DNA from: Acanthaster planci
Taxonomy: Eukaryota > Echinodermata > Asteroidea > Valvatida > Acanthasteridae
Length of the DNA: 40,850 nucleotides
Assembly: GCF_001949145.1 (NCBI RefSeq)
Contig: NW_019091385.1
Span: 314,936-355,785, forward strand
Direction of reading: 5' to 3'
How positions within the stretch are numbered: the stretch's first letter is position 1; each line of letters opens with the position of its first letter. Made by a program: the position numbers and the translations under genes. Positions 10,670 to 20,355 of this stretch are shown in pieces. The notes under the pieces were generated by a model that worked only from the letters and a program-made list of their open reading frames with translations, had not been told where the DNA came from and did not search any database.

Positions 10670-12011
10670 CTATTGATGCCCGAGTATTTCAGCCGCGCTT
10701 GCTCCCTTGTAAAAAGAGCCCAGATTGTGTGGTGTTACATAAGTTTCTTTTGTTCCCCAAACCGGCACAGTGCAGGGCTGGGGTCTTTTCAATAGCTGTT
10801 TGCATGTGCTGTCCTCTGTGACTATTTCATTATTGGAGAAAACTGCAGCAGAAGTAACTGCATGCCTCCCGTCCAGTTTCATTTTTCTTTCTAGTCTCCA
10901 CCCCGACGCCGGTGTCAAATTTGACTCCACTGACCTCCTCTCATCCTTCAGAGTCAGCTCTCCAAGTGTGGTCTCACTCTCACCACTCTCTTGAAATTCA
11001 ATGAAGTTCAACAATCTGTGGCTGTTGTTCTGCCAGTTCTCTTTGGTAGTGCAGGAAGTTTTCCTCGAGACGTAATATCTCTGTCGTGATTTCTTGCGCC
11101 AGGATCTCGGTCATCTCATCTAATGTCTGCTCTGCTAGTGTCAGCTGCGTGTTATTGATACTATTTATGCAGAGTCAAACACCTTGACTCTGTCTTGGTA
11201 GATCTTCTTGGCCTCTTGCTTCAGTTTCTGCTCCATCTCTCTGATCCTAGCGGCCTTTTGGGAGATCTTCTTGTTGGTGGCTTTAAACATGGTGTCCAGT
11301 TTCTTGCGGGACTGTGCTGTGATCTCCATTGCTCTGCTCAGTTTGGTTTTCTTCTTTTCTGCCTTCACCTGGAGTTCTACAACCTCTTGCTTACATTTTT
11401 CCAAAGCCTCGGACAGTTCGACAGTGGAGTGCTGTTGGTGGTCGTTGGAGGAGCAAAGTGCGCAAACTGACTGCTGGCACGAGTAGCAGTAAATGTTAGG
11501 ATTTCGACCCACGTGCCTCTCACATTTTGGTCCTTTTGCCCTTGGAGGCAATCTCTCCTGACTGATTCTGAGCTAAACTGTATGTTTGGTGAGATGTTAA
11601 TGTCGCCATGCATTCAGGTTTCTTTTGGCAATCTTCACACAAGAAACTAACACAGTCCATGCAAAAGGAGGTTGCTTGATTTTGCTTGTCACAGGTTTGA
11701 CATTTGATCCCTGACCCTTGACTTTGTAGAAGCTGTTCGTGCTTTCCGACATCCTCCACCAGAGTGCTCAGTGCATGGTTAGTAGGTAGATCTTCTAGCC
11801 TGTTACTTTGCAGTGTGGTGTCATGTCTGCACAGGGGACATTTGATTTTTGTGCCATATGGATCTTGGCTATTTCTGTGATGTTTGAGACATTCCAGGCA
11901 AAAATTGTGTAAGCAGTCCAGCGCCTTTGGTTCAATGAAACGGGTGAAGCGGATGGAGCATTCTAGATGACTCCCACTGATGATCTGCAGAATCTCGGCA
12001 GCCGTTGCCAT
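10670..12011 (-). pseudogene. TRIM-NHL pseudogene with several frameshifts and truncated NHL
   Basis: A TRIM copy closest to the gene at 20356-22254 (both read PKALDCLH and PTNHALS). From 12011 the first frame holds the RING (here CSIRFTRF, so the second zinc cysteine is arginine), B-box 1 (CQTCDKQ, CMDC, CEDC) and the linker, then shifts frame near 11540. The second frame gives B-box 2 (CERH, CYSC, CALC) and the coiled coil, ending at a TAG near 11165. The third frame resumes the coiled coil and reaches the first NHL-type repeat (AVFSNNEIVTED), then leaves the family sequence near 10780. Compared with intact copies, about 160 or more C-terminal residues are missing. The upstream 3' splice site found in its siblings is also degraded. 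The missing RING cysteine, two frameshifts and truncation together make this a pseudogene. Confidence 0.9.
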
Positions 12012-12952
12012 GGTTTTAGTTGGATGTGAGAAAAGCTGCGGAAATTCTATACAACAGTTGGAGCATAAAATCAGAAATCAGAATCAGAAGTTGTAGATCG
12101 CAGAGCAAAGAAATAGAACCTCTTCCATAGATTATGCTTGCTCCAGGATACCATTCACTCTGCCTCAACACAATGACAGGAATTGCTAGAGGATCTTGAA
12201 GGACTGAGAAAGTGGGCACCCCTCAAAGGAGCATATTCAAGAAATATTGGAGGATTTTGAGAGATTGAGGGTGGTGTCTAGCCAAAAGGTCAAGGTACAG
12301 TGTAGTTGTGGTTGAAGAGTTTGCACAAATGTCCAGATGGGATGATTGAAGCCTTACCAGATACCAGTACTTTGAAATCCGCTTGGAGTTTTGAACAATT
12401 GCTTGGTCAGTCAGTGGAGTCATTCAAGAGCCATGTGAAGGATATTCAGCTACTTGTCACTGCCTTAGAAAATGAAGAAGAAATCAACTGTGAGGTTGGA
12501 GCTGTAGTCCAACGTATGCCACGTCAGGTTTTGATAGAAAAAACTGAACACTGGATAATAACTTATCAGATATTTCAGGTTGATACTGTGGATGGTCACG
12601 TTACTCCTTTTGTGGAAAAAAAGAAACTTCCTGGTACCTGCAGTTCTAGTTGAAACTGGCCTGAAGGGTATTCTATGTTTATGAAGTCTGGTGATGGTTC
12701 TTCAGATAAAGTCAGTGCGCCGACTTGGTTTAGGCATCATTGCATAAAACAGCATTTGCAAAGATGACAAAGCGGGTATTCCCCGGCTACTGCAAACAGA
12801 ATGAGTAAACATTAACAGGTCAAGCTGAGTCCAACTACGTGTACAAGTAGTTAATTATTTGCTTGGTGCATTCTCTGCCGCTTTTCATAGGTGTGCATTC
12901 TTAGTGCAGCATGCTGCCTTCGGATTGCCACTACAATGACTACATGCATGTA
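12012..12952. other. Upstream flank of the TRIM pseudogene, homologous to 22.26-23.1 kb
   Basis: It shares ordered blocks with the flank of the TRIM at 20356-22254: TTGGATGTGAGAAAAGC next to the start, a GTTTGCACAAATG block followed by CCTTACCAG (a minus-strand GTAAGG donor at 12357-12356 and 22616-22615), and CTCCTTTTGTGG followed by an A-run and GAAAC near 12605 and 22905. A 115-codon plus-strand open frame at 12306-12653 has no recognised domain, overlaps the donor site and is not conserved at 22.6 kb, so I do not call it a gene. Confidence 0.55.
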
Positions 12953-13360
12953 TGGTGGAACGTCGCTATACTGAACACTGCTATACCGAACATTCGGCTG
13001 TACCAAACATCGTCCTTGGCTCCCAATATTTTGTGCACAAAACCTACTGAACATTATGCAGTTGCAAATCAACCGAGTAGCTTCACGACTTTTCCAGATC
13101 AGTTTTGTAACTCAAGATTTAATAAGAATTAAATAATTTACAGATACATTTCTAGAAACCCCAAACATGAATGCAACGACAAAAATCACGAAAATAGCGA
13201 AATCATAGTATCACAAGAGGGCGCACTGCAGTTAGACAAGAGAGGGCGCTATTCAACCTGGCAACGAAATGTTTGGCAGTTAATTTCACCATACCGAACA
13301 ATCGCTGTACCAAACATTTAGCGTGGATCCTGTCATGTTCCTTATAGCGGCGTTCCACTG
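12953..13360. mobile_element. Nonautonomous DNA transposon, pogo/mariner-type, TA target duplication
   Basis: A 408-base element with imperfect terminal inverted repeats: left end TGGTGGAACGTCGCTATAC, and the inverted right end CAGTGGAACGCCGCTATAA. It is flanked by TA on both sides (12951-12952 and 13361-13362). Subterminal copies of CTATACCGAACA and TGTACCAAACAT occur in both arms in inverse orientation, so the arms are long. There is no transposase frame. The CAGTGGAAC-type terminus and TA duplication are typical of Tc1/mariner/pogo elements; the family call is inference. Confidence 0.7.
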
Positions 13361-13362
13361 TA

Positions 13363-13688
13363 TATGTAGTCTGAGCAAGAACCTTTACCATAGAACAACA
13401 TATTTTGTAGTCAGCTGAGCCAACCTATGTTGTATTTGACACTTGTATTCATCACTGCTGTTCTTTAATGCTTACATGGTTGTGAAGTCGAAGGGCTTGC
13501 AGGTACAAAGTGCAGTATGTGGGCAGTAAACTCCAACCCCAAACAAAATTGGACAAGTAGACCGCATTTGCTTATGAAGAAAAGGATAAACAGTTATTGA
13601 CAGCAACCTGACCTTAGTGACCTGTAGGTGGGGTTTTTTTTATGCAACATTGCCAGCTTCAAACATTTTATTGCTTGAAAATTTTTTT
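13363..13688. other. Spacer before the assembly gap
   Basis: No gene seen. The stretch near 13590-13680 (GACAGCAACCTGACC, then TTTTATTGCTTGAAAA) matches 24.0-24.08 kb (TACAGCAACTTGGCATTCC, then TTTTTATTGCCTGAAAA). This continues the collinearity between the two TRIM/INTS2 units. Confidence 0.5.
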
Positions 13689-13967
13689 NNNNNNNNNNNN
13701 NNNNNNNNNNNNNNNNNNNNNNNNNNNNNNNNNNNNNNNNNNNNNNNNNNNNNNNNNNNNNNNNNNNNNNNNNNNNNNNNNNNNNNNNNNNNNNNNNNNN
13801 NNNNNNNNNNNNNNNNNNNNNNNNNNNNNNNNNNNNNNNNNNNNNNNNNNNNNNNNNNNNNNNNNNNNNNNNNNNNNNNNNNNNNNNNNNNNNNNNNNNN
13901 NNNNNNNNNNNNNNNNNNNNNNNNNNNNNNNNNNNNNNNNNNNNNNNNNNNNNNNNNNNNNNNNNNN
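13689..13967. other. Assembly gap (279 N)
   Basis: A run of 279 undetermined bases lies 62 bases before the first INTS2 exon of the window. By comparison with the homologous interval around 24.1-24.5 kb the missing DNA is probably intronic, but an exon could hide here. Confidence 0.99.
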
Positions 13968-14029
13968 GATTGGATTTCAGTGCTGATTTCTAACCTTGAT
14001 TCTCTCTCTTTCTGGTTATTTTCTGACAG

Positions 14030-15950
14030 GAAGTGTCCAGCAAACTGAGTTTACTGTGTGAGGTTCAGTGCCTGGTCTGTTCCCAACTCCATCAGATGTT
14101 CATCGCTGACCCCAACCTCGCCAAACTCATTCACTTCCAAGGCTATGCCAGCGAGCTGCTCCCAATCACCGTCGCTGGTATCCCGTCAATGCACATTTGT
14201 CTGGACTTCATACCAGAGCTGCTCAGCCAACCACAGACTGATAAACAGGTTCATCAAAATTAGTTTCAACTTTTTTGAGTCATATCATGATTCTGTGGAA
14301 CTTTAAACCTAATCCCCTAGGGTATATGTCAAATCGTTTTGAAATTGGAGGATTTGGGACTGGAATAGGGTTAAAATAAATTTTGGACCAAAAAACACAC
14401 TTGACACATTTTTTGCCAATTTGACATTGCTTTTGGACACTTCTTAAGGCCGTGTCCAAAAGCTTAGAGCTGTGGCTATGGCTATCATTAGCATGTGTCC
14501 ACGTATTTGCAGTTGGTAAAGATGTAGATGTAGCTTTAGACATGTCTGAACATGGCCTGCGCTAAATACAGGCATGTAGGTTACCTATGAGAATTTTTAA
14601 AATTATAACCTGTTTAAATTCTTCATTTAATTTGCTTTGTCTCCTAGATTTTTGCCATTGAACTGGTGTCCCACCTCTGTCTCCAGTTTGCTCTGCCCAA
14701 GTCCTTGAGTGTCGCCAGACTAGCTATCAATGTTATGTCGACACTTCTAACTGGTAAAAATTAAGACCTGAAATTTGCCTGAGCGTAAACTGACCTACAG
14801 GACTGTGGCAGATTTCCAAAGTCATAGTTAACCAGTTACTGTCATATTTTCTTACCTGAAAAAGCTGCTTGGGGTGGGTTTTTACCCCCAAATTCTTCAA
14901 CCTTGCAAATTATGCTTTTGACCCAACAAAGCACAACATGTTACTATGCCAACCGCAGAAATGAAAAAAAAAAGGGAATTCTTAAACGAGTGTACACATC
15001 CTCCGTGGAACAAATTAGGAAAATTATGTGTGTTTATTATCTGGCATCAAGTGGTTAATAATGTGCTAATTTAATCTCTCTTTTTTTCCCCGACTTTTTT
15101 TCACTTAAGTCCTGCCCAGTGAGAGCCTGTGTGAGTTCTTCCTGCCAACGCTGCCCTCTTTGGTCAGAATATGCCAGGCTTTTCCTCCAATGTACGAGGA
15201 CGTGACCTCTCTATTGACCCAAATTGGCCGTATGTGCATGTCACGATTGGCCGCAGTCAACTCACCCATGCGCGCAGGTGAGGTTTTTTTTATCAAGAAT
15301 TCACTGCCTTGTTCGTTATTAGTCATTAACAAACTTGGATTTCATGGGGAAAGAGGGTCTGATTTTTCGTCAGTGGAATCATTTCAGTATTTGAATTTTG
15401 TTTAAAAGCTGCTTTTCCACATGCTGTAGAATTATTCCGAATTGTTATTTACCACATTTGCCTGCGGCTAGCTGAAACAGCAGCAAAGCTTTCTCAGGCA
15501 TTACAAGTATGTCATCAGATTCAAAGAGAGGCCGAACTTGCAAACACAAATCTCATGTGTGATGGTTTGTAGGTTTGTTGTTAAGCTAGTAAGTCATACC
15601 CTGCTGACTTCTAAAAATTGTAAGTGAAGCATCTCTTTCAAATCGATTGTGCAAGTTCAGCCTCTCTTTGAATGTGATGTGATGATTTATACAAAGAGTT
15701 AACATCAGCCAAACTGCACTATTATGGCTTGCCAGTTGGTATGGCTACCAGGTGATAATTCATTTTCTCTGCTCTCGTTGTTTCCTCAGGAACGAACAGT
15801 AGTAGCTTTGGACTTTTTACGTCTAAAGGGAGCCAGCAAAGACCAGAGGATCTCAACCTAAGGAACAGTGACCGTGTCTTGCACATGGCCGTAGAGAACA
15901 CGTTCAGGGACATTGTCAAGTTTGCTGTAGTCAACAAGAAAATTTTCTGA
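14030..15950 (+). CDS. INTS2: INTS2, Integrator complex subunit 2, last four exons
   Basis: C-terminal part of a core subunit of the nuclear Integrator complex, which binds the RNA polymerase II C-terminal domain and processes snRNA and other transcripts. Four exons are joined by canonical sites with matching phase: 14030-14248, 14648-14753, 15110-15277 and 15790-15950 (TGA at 15948-15950). The first has the acceptor ttttctgacag and encodes CEVQCLVCSQLHQMFIADPN, then IPSMHICLDFIPELL. The second encodes ALPKSLSVARLAINVMSTLL, the third FFLPTLPSLVRICQAFPPMY, and the fourth ends AVENTFRDIVKFAVVNKKIF. These match my recollection of the conserved INTS2 C-terminus (the vertebrate protein is about 1200 aa). 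About 950 upstream residues are not in the window. AATAAA at 16175-16180 is a plausible polyadenylation signal. No stops or frameshifts occur, unlike the other INTS2 exon copies here. Confidence 0.87.
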
Positions 15951-16174
15951 TGAGATTTAGAGCTGGAATGCAGGAATATGCAGACTAAAACTTGGAACGA
16001 CTAATCAGTGGTTATCACTTTCATTTTGAAAATAATTTTTATTTTGCAAGATTCAGTTTGTCGAGCAACCCGTTTTTGTTCATTGCAAACTCTTTGGTTT
16101 GGAGTTTGTCGTCTCCTGAAGTTATAACGATTATGGATGTTATAACGACAAGATGAAGTTGTAAAAAGTTTTGT

Positions 16175-16180
16175 AATAAA
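16175..16180 (+). terminator. Candidate polyadenylation signal of INTS2
   Basis: A canonical AATAAA 225 bases after the INTS2 stop codon, in TTTTGTAATAAATGTTTTT. A second AATAAA occurs near 16437. Confidence 0.55.
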
Positions 16181-17490
16181 TGTTTTTCAAGGGAGGCATA
16201 AAGGAAGGTTTTACAGTAAAATAGACCACTGTACTGGTTATACCACACTCGTTACATCGTGTACTTTCCTATGGTGCTCAGGGGACCATGGGCCCCCTGG
16301 CCCCGTAGGAAAGTGAACATGGAGACATGTGTGGCATCATCAGTACAGGGAAGCCTATTCAAAGGACAACAGAAATGACATTACAGTCAGTGTTTATAAT
16401 GTACATTTGTGTTGAGCGATCTCTCAGCTCATTTGTAATAAAAGAGACAAAATGAAAACAGGTGTTTTCTTTCAACAGTTTTTCTAATTCTCTTCATTTC
16501 AAAGATGCATAGATTTGATTGATTACAGCACCAACAGAGGTTTTTATGAGTTAATTTTCTGAAAGGTGACTGGCACGCATGAGTAAGATATTTTGGCAGC
16601 GGTTAAGCTGAAGAAAATGACTGTCATACCCTGCATGGTGCTAGTTGAAGCAATTGAAGGTTGCGTGTCAAAGGTCAAAGGCTGAAGGTTAACGTAACTA
16701 GCAAAGGGAAAGGGCTCAACTATAGCATTGCGTCACATTTTACATTTCACTGAGTTTGAATGGGCTTTTCGTGTAGTTGCCAGGGAACCCTGTATGTACA
16801 TGTGCCTGTTGTCAGGACAACCAATGGCTGTGCCGTTGATTTTTTTTTCCTTTTTATATTTTGCGACTTTACATCATGATCTACCCTTCACTGAATTTGA
16901 CTTAACTCTTGTGCCGTTGCGAGGCCCCTGTGTCTTGTTATTAAGTCACAGAGTAATGTCCGTGTAGTCCATATTTTTCCCTTTTTATACTAATAACTTA
17001 ATGTACCTCAGTGTGCACATAACAGTGGGATCTGTATCAGATTGTTCCGGATTTAAAAATCAAATGTTGAAATGTCCATATCTAGTCCATTTCAAAAAAG
17101 AAACCAAATTGAAATGATTGTGGGGAATTCAACGTTTAATGAAGCAAAATTATCTTTCTGTTTAGCAGTTAAATTCAGTTATCTCCATAGCTTATTCCAA
17201 ATATTCAAAATGGTGACTTTCCTTCAAATGTGCTGTGATTGTAAGTATGCTGTTTTCTAGCAAAAACTAAAGAATTAATACGTAATTCAGTTTTTAAGAA
17301 GTTTCAGTCAAAAATACAGCAGGAACTGATAGCAGAAATGTAAATGATTCCATGTTTACCTAATCACTCCATTTTATTCAGTTTTCAAAACTTTAGCCAG
17401 CATTTGAAAAGGGCATACATGTACATGTACATGTATTATCAACAAAGTGTCCATTTTCTAAAATATATTTGAGAACAACTCATTTAATAC
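16181..17490. other. Spacer downstream of INTS2, no gene recognised
   Basis: Noncoding. It contains a short near-palindrome at 16263-16314 and ACATGTACATGT simple repeat at about 17417-17434. The stretch near 16640-16720 loosely resembles 39710-39770, consistent with the duplicated unit. Confidence 0.45.
16263..16314. repeat. Inverted repeat, ACTTTCCTATGG / CCGTAGGAAAGT
   Basis: A 52-base near-palindrome with a GC-rich centre (GGGACCATGGGCCCCCTGG). Its CTTTCCTATGG ends resemble the arms of the inverted-repeat elements at 19881-19975 and 25947-26061, so it may be a diverged relative. Confidence 0.5.
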
Positions 17491-17492
17491 AG

Positions 17493-17603
17493 ACGATTCA
17501 CAATAGTGTGCCTCCAAGAGTTTGCAACGCATTGACCAATCACATTGCTTAAAAGTTGACGCAATGCGTGATTGAAAAGGGAGGCACACTATTGTAAATT
17601 GCC
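17493..17603. mobile_element. Small inverted-repeat element (MITE-like)
   Basis: An element of about 110 bases with terminal inverted repeats CAATAGTGTGCCTCC at the left and GGAGGCACACTATTG at the right, plus further internal pairing (CAACGCATTGACCAATCAC with GACGCAATGCGTGATTG). It could fold into one long hairpin. No coding capacity. The target duplication is not clear. Confidence 0.65.
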
Positions 17604-17877
17604 CATATTACACCAGAAATTACATGCCAATTTTGGTTTTGAAAACAACAATTAAAAATTTTCAGTTGAAGCAATGAAGTCATGTGATCAGGTCTGTTGA
17701 TAAATTGATGATTGAAATAAGATGTTGACACTATTTTAGCAGTGTTAAAGTGCTAGCCACATACACAATTCCAAAGTATTATAATACGTGTTCTTTCTAA
17801 TTGTGTAATAAACTGGATAAAAAGCAGCCTTTAAGATCTAATTTACATTTTTATTGCATATGTGATTGATCCCACAG

Positions 17878-17988
17878 CCCACCCACGCTGAGAGCCAGGA
17901 GCTGAAGAGCGCCCTCATTGCTGGTCAGGACAGTTCTGCCATGTAGCTGCTACCAGAGATATCTCTGCCATCATTGTAAAACGAGGAG
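17878..17988 (+). pseudogene. INTS2 exon relic (exon preceding the 14030 exon)
   Basis: A 111-base exon-like block (37 codons, phase 0) with acceptor ATTGATCCCACAG and donor GAG|GTGAGT. It translates as PTHAESQELKSALIAGQDSS and onward, and corresponds to the INTS2 segment just upstream of the one encoded at 14030. Two in-frame stops (TAG near 17943, TAA near 17977) disable it. It also lies downstream of the INTS2 3' end, so it cannot be used by that gene. The splice sites are well preserved, suggesting a fairly recent origin. Confidence 0.8.
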
Positions 17989-18379
17989 GTGAGTTCTCTT
18001 CAACAGACAGGTACAACGTAGCGGTACCTTATACAAGCAAACACTACAATGTAAGCTATCATCAGCCCCACACTTTTGTGAGATAATGTACATCCTTGAC
18101 CTTGTCCTTTCAGTCAAAATCAGTCAAATGACCCCTATGTGTCTGTGTACCGGGGCAAATGTGGAAGGAATTTATGACTGTCTGTGACTGTCAGCAAAAG
18201 TAGTAATTATTACATTTTGAGGGTAATGTAATGTTTTTACTTTGCTCCAAATAACCCTTTCATCTTTTAAAATGCTGCAAATGTATATCATTGTCCACAC
18301 TTTTTCTATTCAGAAAATTTCATATTGATTGCATTTTGAAACAAAAATTTATCCCAACTTCCTGACACCCAGCTTGACT

Positions 18380-18700
18380 TAAAGTAATCAGGCTATATTC
18401 TAGAATAATAATGCAGTATAGTCTGAATTTTTTGAGAAAAATGCTAGCCATGTATTCAAGAACAAAAGTATCATTTTACAAAGTAACCTCTCGTCAGCCC
18501 AGGTTTCTCTAAGATAATCACTGATTCTTTACCACTCAATAAATAGCAAACCCAGTATTTCATTCTGATACCTTCAACACCTGACAGTCAAGTCAATGCG
18601 ATTCATGCAGACTAATAAAGCTTGATACTTTGGCAATGACAATAAAAGAAAAGGTTTCTCATCCCAAAGTATTCAACCATTTTTCACTCATGTTTTTCAT
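18380..18700. repeat. TRIM-unit 3' flank marker, copy 3
   Basis: Collinear with 27.3-27.86 kb and 34.36-34.8 kb: TCTAGAATAATAATGCAGTA, GATAATCACTGATTC, CCCAGTATTTCATTC, CCTGACAGTCAAGTCAATGC and TTTTTCACTCATGTTTTTC each have counterparts in the same order. It lies between an INTS2 exon relic and the stop of the TRIM gene at 20356. Confidence 0.75.
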
Positions 18701-18704
18701 CACC

Positions 18705-19296
18705 ATTAAATTCAATTGTCTCTGCTTTTGTAGTTAACACTGAAATCACTGCATTTCCTCTGCAACTAATTTGAAAAACTGAAAACTAACTGAAAACTCT
18801 GCCAGCAATTTGGCTTCTTTTATTGTGTAGTTCAGAAAACACTTCTACAAACGAAATCACCTTTTTTGTACTGACAGTTTTCAAACTCTTTTTCTTCATA
18901 TCTGGGATTGACTATCACAAGAAGCAATGATTTAGTGTTGTGTTTTGGTAAACATGAAAGCCAGGGCAGCCAGTGTACATGCAGGTTGGGAGTTCAGTAG
19001 TATCTAGATAAAGCAACCTGCAGTTTTACAATCCTTTGTGACAGAGATCAAATTTTTGGATTAAACTTTCTTTTAAAAGTTATAATCATAGTTTACCCGT
19101 TCTGTTGGACAAGAGCCTCCCCCAATGTGGATGGTTTTTAGCATGTGATGCTTTCCTGGCTTCAAATGAAATGTTGACACCCATTTTTAAGGATTTTAAC
19201 CCTCATCCATGGGAGTCACTGACCTTCATAATGATCATTAGATAGGCATGTATAGTTCAGCCAGTGAATCTATATGTTATGTACAGTGTTGTATTC
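18705..19296. other. Spacer, no gene recognised
   Basis: AT-rich noncoding DNA between the unit flank marker and the 12-base minisatellite. No domain-bearing open frame. Confidence 0.5.
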
Positions 19297-19620
19297 GAGT
19301 CCAGCACAAGTCTAGTCACAAGTTCCGTCACAAGGCCAGTCACAAGTCCAGTCACAAGTCCAGTCAAAAGTCCAGTCACAAGTCCAGTCAAAAGTCCAGT
19401 CACAAGTTCTGTCACAAGTCTAGTCGCAAGTTCCATCATAAATCCAGTCACAAGTCCAGTCACAAGGCCAGTCACAAGGCCAGTCACAAGTCCAGTCACA
19501 AGTCCAGTCACAAGGCCAGTCACAAGGCCAGTCACAAGGCCAGTCACAATTCTAGTCACAAGTCCAGTCACAAGTCCAGTCACAAGGCCAGTCACAAGTC
19601 TAGTCAAAAGTCCAATCATA
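19297..19620. repeat. 12-bp minisatellite, about 27 copies
   Basis: Consensus CCAGTCACAAGT with variants (CCAGTCAAAAGT, GCCAGTCACAAG, TCTAGTCACAAG). Because the period is a multiple of three, all frames give four-residue peptide repeats: SHKS on the plus strand, TGLV on the minus strand. The plus frame is open for 139 codons. This looks like a by-product of the repeat; no flanking coding signal or splice context supports a protein. Confidence 0.9.
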
Positions 19621-19880
19621 GTAACAGGGTGAACACAGACAAAAGGCTTTTGTCACAGTTCATTTGAGTAGCTTTAGACTGGCTAAAGACTGAGGACTAG
19701 TGATGGCCTTGTAATGGCATTACTGGGACTTGCAGGGACTTGTTATAGACTCCAATACATGTACACCACTGGTCGTGTAGCCAACATTTCTTTCTACACC
19801 GCCGTGCAAGGAGAGTTTTGCAGACACATGCCATTCATATGTTGTGAGGGATATTTCACAGCAGGATAAAATAGCTAAAA

Positions 19881-19975
19881 CATGATGTCATGCTTTGTCT
19901 ACATGTGCAATTTCCTTTTAGAGCTCAATGGATTTTGCCGTAGGAAAGCCCATGTGTAAACAAAGTGTGATGTGG
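19881..19975. mobile_element. Inverted-repeat MITE, family shared with 25947-26061
   Basis: Left arm GATGTCATGCTTTGTCTACATG; the right arm, inverted, has CACATCACACTTTGTTTACA. The centre includes GAGCTCAATGGATTTTGCCGTAGGAAAGCC. The second copy at 25947-26061 has the same arms and centre, so this is a dispersed family rather than a chance palindrome. No coding capacity. Confidence 0.7.
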
Positions 19976-20164
19976 TAGTGTTTTTAGGTGTATTGTTGAA
20001 CAAAATCATGGGAAAACAAAACAATTTTGATTGGACGTTTGAACAGAAAAGTTATTTATGAAGTGGAATACATGAAATTGTTTTAAACAACCATGTTTAA
20101 AATCTGCCAGGGGCCTTTGGCTTGGTTATTATCGTCCTCTATGATATCCAGGTTGCCGACCTCT

Positions 20165-20170
20165 TTTATT
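20165..20170 (-). terminator. Candidate polyadenylation signal of the TRIM gene at 20356
   Basis: AATAAA on the minus strand (TTTATT on the plus strand), 186 bases beyond the stop codon. Confidence 0.45.
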
Positions 20171-20355
20171 CCTCATTATCCATTGAACTGATGGACTGAC
20201 ATTTGTGAAAAAACAATGAAAATTTGAAAGTTACTTGGTCAGTTGTCAAAGTCTCTTTGAATTGTGCCAAGTAATTTGCTGTGAATAAGCAGCATGCTTA
20301 CAATTAAACTTGCGTGTGAAAGACCTTTGGATTTGTTTGCGACAGATGTCTGTTG

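Noticed and set aside
12306-12653. 115-codon plus-strand open frame
   Set aside because: No recognisable domain. It overlaps a putative TRIM first-exon donor and is not preserved in the paralogous flank at 22.6 kb.
13617-14048. Open frame running through the N gap into the INTS2 acceptor
   Set aside because: It consists mainly of undetermined bases, and the part after the gap is intron before the 14030 splice acceptor.
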